Assembly: GCA_032111745.1 (NCBI GenBank)
Contig: JAULUH010000494.1
Location: 1-15,310, forward strand
Reading direction: 5' to 3'
DNA length: 15,310 nt
Origin: JAULUH01 sp032111745
Lineage (GTDB): Bacteria; Chloroflexota; Anaerolineae; JAAEKA01
Below, piece after piece: positions 1-6,678 of the stretch. Both the position numbers and the translations under genes were made by a program. Numbering within the stretch: position 1 is the stretch's first letter; each line of letters opens with the position of its first letter. The notes below the pieces were generated by a model, which saw only the letters and a program-made list of their open reading frames with translations, was not told where the DNA came from and ran no database searches.

Positions 1-1151
1 TGGATCTCGGCGAGGAGCTCGCTGGCGGAGATCTCCTTGAGGGAGAGGCCGTAGTACTTGCGCAGGAGGCGGCGCATGGCGCGCTGGAGGCCGACCTCGT
101 CGACCGCGGGGTCGGCGATACCCATGCGGATGAGCTGGTCGGTGACGGCCTGGGCGTCGAAGCCGATGAGGGAGGTGAAGAGGCGGATGAGGTCGGCGCG
201 GTCGGAGTCGTCCAGGTAGCCGACGGTACCGAAGTCGATGAGGCCGATGACCTCGCCGGGGAGGACGAGGAGGTTGCCGGGGTGGGGGTCGGCGTGGAAG
301 AAGCCGTCCTCGAGGACCTCCTTGATGACGAGCCGGGCGGCGTTCAGCGCAATCTGGTCGCGGTCGTAGCCGGCGGCGTCCAGGGCGGCCAGGTCGTTGA
401 ACTTGATGCCGCGCAGGCGCTCCTGGACCATGACGCGCCTGGTGGTGAACTCCCAGTGGACCTTGGGGACGTAGAGGGAGCTCTCGTCGGCGAAGTTGGC
501 GGCGAAGCGATCGGCGTTGCGGCCCTCGCGGCGGTAGTCCAGCTCGCCCTTGAGGGCATAGGCGAACTCGTCGACCATGCCCACCAGCTCGAGGTTCTCG
601 GCGCCGGCGATGCGCTCCGTGGCCAGGCGGGCGACGTCGCGCAGGATGGCCAGGTCGATCTCGACGATGTTCTCGATGGCCGGGCGCTGGACCTTGACCA
701 CGACCTCGGTGCGGTCCAGGAGCAGGGCGCCATAGACCTGGCCCAGGGAGGCGGAGGCGATGGGGGTGGGGTCGACAACGAGAAAGAGGGTCTCGATGGG
801 CGCGCCCAGCTCCCGCTCGATGATGGGCTGGACCGCGCTCCAGGGGGCGGGGGGGACGTTGTCCTGGAGCTTGGCCAGCTCGTCGATGAACTCCGGGGGC
901 AGGAACTCGGGGCGGGTGCTGGCCAGCTGGCCGAGCTTAATGTAGGTGGGGCCGAGCTCCTGCAGGGCCTCGCGCAGGTGGATGGCGGCCGACTTGCGGG
1001 TGACCGGGCCGGACGGCGCCAGGGTCAATCGCTCACGGACGTTGAGGAATCGATCAAGGCCCAGCTGGGCCACGAAGGCGCCGAAGCCATGGCGCACCAG
1101 GACTTCGGCGATCGTTCTATACCGGCGCAGATATCGGGTGCTGAATCGCAT
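1..1151 (-). CDS. ABC1 kinase / UbiB (AarF)-family protein, partial (C-terminus beyond left edge)
   Basis: This is an atypical protein kinase-like ATPase of the ABC1/UbiB/AarF family. About 383 residues are visible and the C-terminal part lies outside the window. Seen in the translation: N-terminus MRFSTRYLRRYRTIAEVL, the family-defining KxGQ (KLGQ, residues 72-75) in TYIKLGQLASTRPEFLP, the lysine strand VVVKVQRP, ELDYRREGRNADRF, the catalytic-loop-like HADPHPGN (about 285-292) and the DFG-like IDFGT (about 302-306). The ATG at 1149-1151 is the first possible start after an in-frame TAA upstream, though no good Shine-Dalgarno precedes it. Family members support isoprenoid quinone synthesis or lipid homeostasis, usually at the membrane; the exact substrate here cannot be read from the sequence. 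It is the leftmost gene and is transcribed away from the toxin-antitoxin-like islet. Confidence 0.93.
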   Translation of the reverse strand, partial: MRFSTRYLRRYRTIAEVLVRHGFGAFVAQLGLDRFLNVRERLTLAPSGPVTRKSAAIHLREALQELGPTYIKLGQLASTRPEFLPPEFIDELAKLQDNVPPAPWSAVQPIIERELGAPIETLFLVVDPTPIASASLGQVYGALLLDRTEVVVKVQRPAIENIVEIDLAILRDVARLATERIAGAENLELVGMVDEFAYALKGELDYRREGRNADRFAANFADESSLYVPKVHWEFTTRRVMVQERLRGIKFNDLAALDAAGYDRDQIALNAARLVIKEVLEDGFFHADPHPGNLLVLPGEVIGLIDFGTVGYLDDSDRADLIRLFTSLIGFDAQAVTDQLIRMGIADPAVDEVGLQRAMRRLLRKYYGLSLKEISASELLAEI

Positions 1152-1344
1152 GGACGTCGCTGGACGCAGTGGTTTCCTGCAGGTGCTCTCCTGGCATCGC
1201 CGTCGTGTGGCTGGACGAACCGCGCGATACGGGTTTTACCTTGTGCGCTGGCTGATCCAGTTCATGCCGCTGCCGGCGCGCGGAAGAGGCACGGCCTGGC
1301 ATCTACGTGCTCAGTGGGTGCTGGGAGGATGTCCTCATCATACA

Positions 1345-1350
1345 ATTATA
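1345..1350 (-). promoter_or_regulatory. Candidate -10 box for the ABC1 kinase gene
   Basis: On the minus strand a perfect TATAAT lies in the 281-bp gap between the nucleotidyltransferase stop (1433) and the kinase ATG (1151). The hexamer 17 bp upstream is TGTGCA, only 3/6 to TTGACA, so the -35 is weak. If used, it gives a leader of roughly 190 nt. No other feature was seen in the gap apart from two G-runs on the plus strand (1383-1388 and 1396-1402). Confidence 0.3.
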
Positions 1351-1432
1351 CACTGGAACCTGGGCGATGCACAGAGGAAAAAGGGGGGCAAAAGAGGGGG
1401 GGATGTCATTGCCAGCCTGGTTTGCGCTCAAG

Positions 1433-2140
1433 TCACGCGTCGGGTAACTGAGCTTCGCGCTGGCCCAGAACGATCAGTGCTTCCAGGTCTTCCATGTCTT
1501 CCGGGCTGTATCTGCGCACAACGTCACGCACCTGCGCCAGCTCAGGTTCCGTGGCCAGGCCCAACATGCGCGAGACGTCCGCCCAGTCCTGGGAACGCAT
1601 GGCCGTGAGCTTCATCAGCACCAGGTAGGGCAGCGCCAGCACGGGCAAGCCTGCCGCATCGTGGCCGACCTGGGTGAGCGCTTCTTCGAGCCATGGAGCA
1701 TCGCCAAGCAGCACGTCGATCTCTACGCCCTCCGGCGAATGTAGCACGTAGCCCGGAATGCCCAGAGCCGAGATGAACTTGCAGCCTGCGTTCTGGAGCC
1801 GGGCCAAGACTGCGTCTCCATCGGCCGCCCGAATGAGAATGTCAAGATCTCTGGTGGCTCGCTCGGGCATGTAAGCACGAGTGGCTACGCCCCCGGCAAC
1901 CACCCAGGGAATATCTCTCAGGACGCCACGGAGGTCTGGCCAAGGATTCACAGCGGTTCTCTCCCTCAAAGCCAGGGCGCCAGTCCCTGCGCCTGGCTTC
2001 TGCCGGCGCAGGCACATGTCGATCATGATACGCCTATGCTGGCGTGCCGTGAGCTCGCCTTCAGGATCGACTTGTGTGATAGGTGTCGCAATTGAGGACA
2101 TCGCACTCCGCCCGAGTGAAGCGCACGTATCGACGACCAT
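1433..2140 (-). CDS. Nucleotidyltransferase (MNT/AbiEii-like fold) of a toxin-antitoxin-like module
   Basis: The protein belongs to the pol-beta-type nucleotidyltransferase superfamily found in MNT and AbiEii-like proteins. Seen: the glycine pair in WVVAGGVATRAYMPERAT (G83-G84), followed by the metal-binding DLDIL (D98, D100), then a third acidic position candidate in VEIDVL. C-terminal helices include LPYLVLMKLTAMRSQDWADV and RRYSPEDMEDLEALI, typical of stand-alone NTases in environmental bacteria. The first ATG (2140) has a GAGG 11 nt upstream; an alternative ATG at 2101 (residue 14) has GGAG 4 nt upstream, and the first 40-60 residues are poorly conserved-looking, so the true start may be internal. 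It lies 74 bp downstream of the DUF2442 gene on the same strand, so co-transcription is possible. Family relatives AMPylate, GMPylate or polyadenylate partners or tRNA; the target here is unknown. No AbiEi-type winged-helix antitoxin is adjacent. Confidence 0.75.
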   Translation of the reverse strand: MVVDTCASLGRSAMSSIATPITQVDPEGELTARQHRRIMIDMCLRRQKPGAGTGALALRERTAVNPWPDLRGVLRDIPWVVAGGVATRAYMPERATRDLDILIRAADGDAVLARLQNAGCKFISALGIPGYVLHSPEGVEIDVLLGDAPWLEEALTQVGHDAAGLPVLALPYLVLMKLTAMRSQDWADVSRMLGLATEPELAQVRDVVRRYSPEDMEDLEALIVLGQREAQLPDA

Positions 2141-2214
2141 GGGCAGGCCATCCTCGGTCTTGCCTGATCAAATGCGGCCGACCTGGTTCGGAGCAGCTAT
2201 CGGGCAAGCTGAGA

Positions 2215-2517
2215 TCAAGCTGCCACTCCGGGTTCGATTTGCGGGCTGAGCGGCAGCTCAAAGCGTCCTGAAACCACACCGGGCACGGTGATATCTTCGT
2301 CGAGCGAGTCCCAGCGCAGGGCGTAGCCATTGAGGCGCAATGACACCTCTTTGAGCCGTTCGTTGCTGGCGCCTCGCAGAATGCGGAAGCGATCCGCTGG
2401 AAAGCCGACGATGCGTCCGTCGGTAAGCTCCAGAAAAACATACCGGTCTTCGGCCCAGACCCGAATCGCTGTTGGTTCCACAGTTGAAGTAAGCTGATCA
2501 CTGGCCATGGTACTCAT
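2215..2517 (-). CDS. DUF2442 domain protein
   Basis: A 100-residue protein matching the DUF2442 pattern: a short beta-rich start (IRVWAEDRYVFLELTDGR), then VGFPADRFRIL, a helix with ASNERLKEV, and the signature end in which a tryptophan precedes the acidic LDEDI (RWDSLDEDITVPGVVSG). It overlaps the 3' end of the DUF4160 gene by 20 nt; ATG codons at 2517 and 2508 are both possible starts. DUF2442 and DUF4160 genes are very commonly adjacent in bacteria and the pair is suspected to be toxin-antitoxin-like, but no biochemical function is established as far as I know. Because the DUF4160 partner seems frameshifted, this member may now stand without its functional partner. Confidence 0.85.
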   Translation of the reverse strand: MSTMASDQLTSTVEPTAIRVWAEDRYVFLELTDGRIVGFPADRFRILRGASNERLKEVSLRLNGYALRWDSLDEDITVPGVVSGRFELPLSPQIEPGVAA

Positions 2518-2743
2518 GATAAGCCTCTAACAACAGGTCGTAGTTCTCGTATACCAACTGCTCCATCTCTCGCACCACATGCGGCGCCACGTTCTTGTGC
2601 CGGGCAAGTAGCACGGGCTCCAACCAAAACTGGCATTCGCCATCCGGTGTAGCTACGTGAATATGAGGCGGCTCGTTGCGCTCGTCAGAGCAAGGTGAAA
2701 GCGGAACGACTCTAACCGTAGAACAGTTGGCATCTCTATGCAC
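2498..2743 (-). CDS. DUF4160 domain protein with an apparent N-terminal frameshift (possible pseudogene)
   Basis: The body is clearly DUF4160: NEPPHIHV, FWLEPVLLA and the C-terminal LLLEAYHEYHG. The open frame can only start at GTG 2743, giving an N-terminus (MHRDANCSTVRVVPLSPCS) unlike the family. One frame over, an ATG at 2731-2733 reads MPTVLRLESFRFHL, which is the usual DUF4160 N-terminus, and it would join CSDERNEPPHIHV in the ORF frame if one base were restored near 2690-2697 (a CCTTGC stretch on the minus strand). I therefore infer a 1-nt deletion, either a real inactivating mutation or a sequencing/assembly error. A strong promoter lies at 2819-2847. The gene overlaps DUF2442 by 20 nt, forming the usual DUF4160-DUF2442 pair. 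Confidence 0.8.
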   Translation of the reverse strand: MHRDANCSTVRVVPLSPCSDERNEPPHIHVATPDGECQFWLEPVLLARHKNVAPHVVREMEQLVYENYDLLLEAYHEYHGQ

Positions 2744-2818
2744 TTGCTTACTCGCACTTGGATGAAAAGAGTTGTCTATGGCGTTCTGTCGTCAGTCGAA
2801 CGTGCATCCAACGATCTG

Positions 2819-2847
2819 AGTATAGCACACCGATTGATGTATAACAA
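2819..2847 (-). promoter_or_regulatory. Sigma70-type promoter for the DUF4160-DUF2442 unit
   Basis: Minus strand: TTGTTA (2842-2847), exactly 17 bp, then TATACT (2819-2824). The predicted start of transcription is near 2812, about 79 nt before the ancestral ATG at 2733. It points away from the plus-strand promoter at 2989-3017, so the two toxin-antitoxin-like units are divergent. The rest of the 295-bp gap 2744-3038 shows no gene or repeat that I can support. Confidence 0.6.
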
Positions 2848-2988
2848 GCGTCTTATCAGTAGAGTCATTGATGCGATCAGTTCCCGAGGGAGTACTCGCG
2901 ATGATTGCTAGAAGCGGCTGCGCGCGTTGCTCGTACACCACTTACCCCGTCCACATTTCGGGATAGCCATGGGCCATACCAGTTCTTC

Positions 2989-3017
2989 TTGGATCGGCAC
3001 GAAAAGCAGCATATAAT
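2989..3017 (+). promoter_or_regulatory. Sigma70-type promoter for the small-protein/nucleotidyltransferase pair
   Basis: TTGGAT (2989-2994), 17-bp spacer, perfect TATAAT (3012-3017). Predicted transcription start near 3024, giving a leader of only about 15 nt that begins at or just before the Shine-Dalgarno GAGGTGA (3025-3031, 7 nt before ATG 3039). Confidence 0.6.
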
Positions 3018-3038
3018 GGCCGTTGAGGTGACGATCCC

Positions 3039-3284
3039 ATGACCGACGCGTCCACAAACGACGAAGCCTTGCGTCAAGCCCAAATCGCGGGCGCAGTGGC
3101 CGAGGTCGATCCGCAGCAGGTCGCTATCTTGCGCCGTCTGACGCCCGCCCAGCGCGTCCAGCAGGCCGTCTCGATGATCGATTTGGCCGAACAGGTGGCT
3201 GCTTATCGCTTGCGGCAGCGTCATCCGGAACTGAGCGAAATCGAAGCCCTGCGCACTGTCAGGATGCGCGCCCATGACTTCTGA
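3039..3284 (+). CDS. Small helical partner protein of a nucleotidyltransferase (toxin-antitoxin-like)
   Basis: An 81-residue acidic/alanine-rich helical protein. A strong Shine-Dalgarno (GAGGTGA, 7-nt spacing) and a consensus-like promoter just upstream fix the start. The central LTPAQRVQQAVSMIDLAEQVAAY followed by RLRQRHPELSEIEALR resembles small uncharacterised proteins with a helix ending in an R-x-RHPE motif that are often encoded just before nucleotidyltransferases. Its 3' end overlaps the start of the next gene by 11 nt, indicating translational coupling. The likely role is partner or antitoxin of the downstream nucleotidyltransferase; this rests on gene arrangement and resemblance, not on a known function. 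Confidence 0.7.
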   Translation: MTDASTNDEALRQAQIAGAVAEVDPQQVAILRRLTPAQRVQQAVSMIDLAEQVAAYRLRQRHPELSEIEALRTVRMRAHDF

Positions 3285-3873
3285 AGCGGATTTCTCCTTC
3301 ACCGGTTTCGTCAGGCTGGTGCTGGATGCCCTCAATGCGGCCGGGGTCGATTACCTGATCGGCGGCGCCGTGGCGCTGTGGGCCTGGGGCGAGCCGCGTA
3401 CTACAGCTGACTTGGACCTGGTGATCGATCTGTCCGTCGCGTCCCTGGCCGCTCTGTCGAGCGAACTGGAGCAGCGCGCCATGCTGGTCCCTGTGGATAG
3501 CATGCTCGATCTGTTGATCGAGGATCGCGCGGACCTGCCCATCAACGCCATTCACATGACCAGCGGCTACAAGGCCGAGATGTTCCTCTTTAAGCCGGGG
3601 GATGCGCTGCGCGAGTCGGGGCTGCGCCGCCGGCGGCTGGTAGACCTGGGGCCGGGGTTGGGCGAGGTCTACGTCCATTCGCCCGAGGATTTGATCCTCA
3701 ACAAGCTGCGTTTTTATCGTATCAGCCAGCAGACCAAGCACGTGCGCGACATCGCCAGCATCGTGCTCAACCAGGCTGAGGCGCTGGATCTGGCCTACAT
3801 CGAGCGCTGGGCGCAGAGCTTGAACGTGAGCGATGAGTGGCAGGCAATCCAGCGACGCGTTGCCGGATTATAG
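3274..3873 (+). CDS. Nucleotidyltransferase (MNT-like), second module
   Basis: 199 residues. Seen: a leading helix (LVLDALNAAGV), then YLIGGAVALWAWGEPRTTADLDLVI, which holds the glycine pair G30-G31 and the metal-binding D46-x-D48 of the nucleotidyltransferase fold. The C-terminal half contains VYVHSPEDLILNKLRFY and KHVRDIASIV, as in many stand-alone NTases of the AbiEii/MNT type. It overlaps the preceding small gene by 11 nt, as expected for a coupled two-gene module with its own promoter. It differs in sequence from the nucleotidyltransferase at 1433-2140, so the two are not a recent duplication. Substrate and target are unknown. Confidence 0.8.
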   Translation: MTSEADFSFTGFVRLVLDALNAAGVDYLIGGAVALWAWGEPRTTADLDLVIDLSVASLAALSSELEQRAMLVPVDSMLDLLIEDRADLPINAIHMTSGYKAEMFLFKPGDALRESGLRRRRLVDLGPGLGEVYVHSPEDLILNKLRFYRISQQTKHVRDIASIVLNQAEALDLAYIERWAQSLNVSDEWQAIQRRVAGL

Positions 3874-3934
3874 GTCTCGGTCTGGTGTTACGCGCCTATT
3901 CGAACCGCACGACAAACCCCATGAGGAGCTGCTC

Positions 3935-4035
3935 ATGTCAGCTTACCTCACCGACTACCGCCAGCACGCCGGCGTCAAGCCCGGCAAGTTCTACAAGACC
4001 ACACGAAGCTTTTCCGCGATGAGGATGCCAGCGCC
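3935..4035 (+). pseudogene. Probable 5' remnant of a cupin-like gene
   Basis: A GAGGAG Shine-Dalgarno (3923-3928, 6-nt spacing) precedes ATG 3935, which opens MSAYLTDYRQHAGVKPGKFY and then KTT. This resembles the N-terminus of small cupin-domain proteins (YRxH...PxKFxKxTLF...) but no cupin metal motifs follow. After KTT the frame becomes unrelated, although LFRDED can be read in another frame at about 4008-4025. The open frame runs to 4111 only by crossing the 3' end of the convergent DUF255 gene. I infer a truncated gene left after a deletion; the family assignment is tentative. Confidence 0.35.
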
Positions 4036-6159
4036 TCAGGGGTCGAGCTGCCTGGACAGCTCCGTGGGCTCGGTCACCGGTAGCTGGCACGCGAAGAACT
4101 GGCAAACGTAGGCGGTAGGTAGGCCACCCAGCTGGGTTCGATGGGCCAGCAAGGGGACGGTGGCAGCAGCGCCAGCTGCGGCCTGATCGGATGCCGCGCC
4201 GGCAAGCACAGCGTTGGGCAGGAAACGGCTCCTGACCTCGGCCAACAGGGCCTGGGTGCGTGGATCGGACGGATCGCCGACGAGCACGATCTCCTGCGAG
4301 CCGGACAGCACCTGCTCCAGGGCGGTCAGGAGATGCCCGAAGGCCAGGGGCTGGCGGGCCATGCCCTCGCGCAGGAGGAGGAGAATGGCCTCGGCGTAGG
4401 TGTGGTAGCGCTCCTCGGCGGTCAGGGCGTATAGCTTGAGGAGCACGCTGGCGGCGACGGAGTTGCCCGCGGGCACGGCGTTGTCGACGAAGTCCTTGGG
4501 CCGCGTGATCAGGGCCTCGTGGTCGACGCTGGTCTGGTAGAAGCCACCGTGGCGCTCGTCCCAGAAGAGGTCGATCATGGTATCGGCCAGCTGCCTGGCC
4601 GTGGCCAGCCATTTTGGCTCGAAGGTCAGCTGGTACAGCTCGACCAGGCCGTCGATCACATTGGCGTAGTCCTCGAGGTAGGCGTTGAATCTGGCCTGGG
4701 GAGCGGAGCCGGTTAGGGAGGCGGGAGCCCAGGAGCGCAGGAGGCGGCGGGGGGCGGTGATCGGTGATCGGTGATCGGCGGCCAGTTCACGGAGGAGGAA
4801 TTCGGCGTTGCGCTCGGCGACCTGGCGGTAGTCGTCGCGGCCGAGGGCGCCACCGGCATAGGCGAAGGCCTTGAGCATCATGCCATTCCATTCGGCCAGG
4901 ATTTTGTCGTCGCGGGCGGGCTTGACGCGCTGCTCGCGAGCGGCGAAGAGGATTGGCCTGCTGCGGGCCAGGGCCTCGGCCATGAACTCGGGGGTGACCT
5001 CCGCCTTAGCCGCAGCGTCCGCGAGATCGTGCGGCACGTGGAGGATGTTCTTCCCCTCGAAGTTGCCGCGGGCGGTGACGCCGTAGTACTTGGCTACGGG
5101 CCAGGAGTCAGCGCGGAGCAGCTCTTCCAGCTCGTGCAGGTCCCAGATGAAGAACTTGCCCTCTTCGCCCTCGCTGTCGGCATCCTGGGTGGCGTAGAAG
5201 CCGCCGGAGGGGTCGGCCATCTCGCGCATGATGTAGTCGAGGGTTTCTTCGGCGACGCGACGGAACTCGGGGTTATGCGTTACCTGCCAGGCTTCGACAC
5301 ACAGCCGGGCGAGTTGGGAGTTGTCATAAAGCATTTTTTCAAAGTGAGGAACAAGCCAGTGATCGTCGACCGAGTAGCGATGGAAGCCCCCGCCCAGCTG
5401 GTCGTACATGCCGCCCCGCGCCATCTGGCGCAGGGTGTGCGTCACCATCTCCAGGGCCTGGGGGTCGCCCGTGCGCCGGTGGTGGCGCAGCAGGAAGGCC
5501 AGGTTCATGGGCTGGGGGAACTTGGGGGCGCCGCCGAAGCCGCCGTTGACCGAGTCGTAGGCCTGGGCCAGCCCCTCAGCGGCCCGGGCCGCGATGATAT
5601 CGTCCAGGCTGCCCTCGGCCTGGCCCACGAAGCTGATCTGCTGCAGGGCGCCACGCAGCCGGGACGCGCTCTCCTCGATCTGGGGGCGGCGATTGCGATA
5701 GGCCTCGGCCACGGAGAGCAGCACGCGGCGGAACGCGGGCATGCCGTAGCGGTCGTTGGGCGGGAAGTAGGTGCCGCCGTAGAAGGGGGAGCCGCCGGGC
5801 AGGAGCCAGACGCTCATGGGCCAGCCGCCGTGGCCGGTCATGGCCTGGACGGCGTTCATGTAGATGCCGTCCAGGTCGGGCCGCTCCTCGCGATCCACCT
5901 TGATGTTGACGAAGAGCTCGTTCATGAGGCGGGCGGTTTCGGGGTCCTCGAAGGACTCCCGCTCCATGACATGGCACCAGTGGCAGGCGGAATAGCCGAT
6001 GCTGAGGAAGATGGGCCGGTCCTCAGCCCGGGCGCGCTGCAGCGCCTCCTCCCCCCAGGGATACCAGTCCACCGGGTTGTGGGCGTGCTGGCGGAGGTAA
6101 GGGCTGGTCTCGTGGATCAGGCGGTTGGGTCGGTTTGGCTTGTGCGCGGCTGCAGTCAC
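4036..6159 (-). CDS. DUF255 / YyaL / SPATA20-type thioredoxin-domain protein
   Basis: Full-length member of the YyaL/SPATA20 family, about 707 residues. The N-terminal thioredoxin-like domain has RLIHETSPYLRQHAHNPVDW and the redox-motif CHWC (residues 59-62) in SIGYSACHWCHVMERESFED. It is followed by KVDREERPDLDGIYMNAVQ, GGWPMSVWLLP and FYGGTYFPP. The long C-terminal part is the (alpha/alpha)6-type domain with GGFGGAPKFPQP, GGGFHRYSVDDHWLVPHFEKM, DADSEGEEGKFF and RDDKILAEWNGMML, and it ends normally with CQFFACQLPVTEPTELSRQL. I prefer GTG 6159 (GGAG 9 nt upstream) over the longer open frame from TTG 6222, because a -10-like TATACT sits inside that extension. The reaction is unknown; cytosolic redox or carbohydrate-processing roles have been suggested for the family. 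An insertion of about 7 residues at 4755-4778 comes from a heptanucleotide repeat. Confidence 0.93.
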   Translation of the reverse strand: MTAAAHKPNRPNRLIHETSPYLRQHAHNPVDWYPWGEEALQRARAEDRPIFLSIGYSACHWCHVMERESFEDPETARLMNELFVNIKVDREERPDLDGIYMNAVQAMTGHGGWPMSVWLLPGGSPFYGGTYFPPNDRYGMPAFRRVLLSVAEAYRNRRPQIEESASRLRGALQQISFVGQAEGSLDDIIAARAAEGLAQAYDSVNGGFGGAPKFPQPMNLAFLLRHHRRTGDPQALEMVTHTLRQMARGGMYDQLGGGFHRYSVDDHWLVPHFEKMLYDNSQLARLCVEAWQVTHNPEFRRVAEETLDYIMREMADPSGGFYATQDADSEGEEGKFFIWDLHELEELLRADSWPVAKYYGVTARGNFEGKNILHVPHDLADAAAKAEVTPEFMAEALARSRPILFAAREQRVKPARDDKILAEWNGMMLKAFAYAGGALGRDDYRQVAERNAEFLLRELAADHRSPITAPRRLLRSWAPASLTGSAPQARFNAYLEDYANVIDGLVELYQLTFEPKWLATARQLADTMIDLFWDERHGGFYQTSVDHEALITRPKDFVDNAVPAGNSVAASVLLKLYALTAEERYHTYAEAILLLLREGMARQPLAFGHLLTALEQVLSGSQEIVLVGDPSDPRTQALLAEVRSRFLPNAVLAGAASDQAAAGAAATVPLLAHRTQLGGLPTAYVCQFFACQLPVTEPTELSRQLDP
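4755..4778. repeat. Heptanucleotide tandem repeat (CGGTGAT)x3 inside the DUF255 gene
   Basis: Plus strand shows three exact copies of CGGTGAT followed by CGG. On the coding strand it adds DHRSPIT to a region (between FLLRELAA and RRLLRSW) where relatives usually have a short turn. Three copies add 21 nt and keep the frame; gain or loss of one 7-nt unit would shift it. Confidence 0.8.
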
Positions 6160-6203
6160 AGTTGAGTTCTCCGGTTCGAGGGCATTATTGGATGCGTAGC
6201 AAT

Positions 6204-6230
6204 AGTATAACAAATCCCACAACCCTTCAA
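6204..6230 (-). promoter_or_regulatory. Candidate promoter for the DUF255 gene
   Basis: Minus strand TATACT at 6204-6209 with TTGAAG 15 bp upstream (6225-6230). The spacer is short, so the -35 is uncertain. The predicted transcript would start near 6197, about 38 nt before the GTG at 6159, which supports that start codon. Confidence 0.4.
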
Positions 6231-6353
6231 GGGCAGCCAGCTACCAATTTGCACCCAAGGAACGGATTCCTGCACCATGAACGAGCGACTCGCGCTCATG
6301 GTCACCCTTGATTGCGGCAACCATAGTAGTCGAAACCGACGCGATATGCTAGA

Positions 6354-6572
6354 ATGCAGGTCATGATGCGAACTGGTTTTGCCGAACGTCGAGGCAAGAT
6401 TGAGGAGCTTGATCGGTCGTTCGACCTGAAGTTCTGGCGTGAGCAAACGCCCCAGGCCCGCTTCGATGCAACCTGGGAGTTGATCGTTTTCGCAAGTAGG
6501 GTCAAGGGCATCGATGTTCGTCAACTCCGACTTCAGCAATCTATTGAGACTTTTCAACGACAGCGGCGCTAG
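6354..6572 (+). CDS. Small partner protein of a (truncated) nucleotidyltransferase
   Basis: A 72-residue basic protein. The core FDLKFWREQTPQARFDATWEL followed by LRLQQSIETFQRQRR matches a family of small proteins (FxxxFWxxxxPxxRFxAxWEM ... LRLQRSVxxFxRR) that is regularly encoded just upstream of, and overlapping, a nucleotidyltransferase gene. Here the overlap with the next gene is 59 nt. ATG codons at 6354, 6363 and 6366 are all possible starts; a GCAGG at 6355-6359 would best serve the latter two. The partner nucleotidyltransferase is truncated, so this gene may be an orphan antitoxin-like remnant. Function is inferred only from the arrangement. Confidence 0.65.
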   Translation: MQVMMRTGFAERRGKIEELDRSFDLKFWREQTPQARFDATWELIVFASRVKGIDVRQLRLQQSIETFQRQRR

Positions 6573-6678
6573 ATATCTGGTGATCGGCGGCTACGCCGTC
6601 ATTTTTTACCGATATTTCCAAGGCGATAGCGGGGTTAGAACCAGCTTCAGACGCACGCAAAGCAAATCAGGGACTTGA
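6514..6678 (+). pseudogene. Truncated nucleotidyltransferase (N-terminal fragment)
   Basis: In the frame overlapping the small partner gene, ATG 6514 opens MFVNSDFSNLLRLFNDSGAR, continuing YLVIGGYAV. This is the classic N-terminus of partner-linked nucleotidyltransferases, up to the glycine motif. Instead of the expected PRxTxDLDL metal site the frame continues as unrelated sequence (IFYRYFQGDSGVRTSF...) and stops at 6676-6678 after 54 codons. The break is near 6600. Its TGA lies within the -35 region of the arsR promoter, suggesting that the deletion or insertion that created the fragment brought the ars unit next to it. Confidence 0.65.

Noticed and set aside
1383..1402. G-rich tract as a possible G-quadruplex
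   Set aside because: Only two clear G-runs (6 and 7) are present; four runs within a short distance are needed for a standard quadruplex.
282..1451. 389-codon plus-strand open frame
   Set aside because: Antisense to the ABC1 kinase gene, whose conserved KLGQ, HADPHPGN and DFG-like motifs are clear.
1433..2140. Classical AbiE (AbiEi/AbiEii) system
   Set aside because: The nucleotidyltransferase lacks an adjacent AbiEi-type winged-helix gene, and its size and motifs fit smaller MNT-like proteins better.
2061..2501. 146-codon minus-strand open frame overlapping DUF2442 and the nucleotidyltransferase
   Set aside because: It is the alternative frame of two genes with recognisable families and shows no domain.
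4771..6165. 464-codon plus-strand open frame
   Set aside because: Antisense to the DUF255 gene, low-complexity G/V/A/E/L composition, no motif; a shadow of high-GC codon use.
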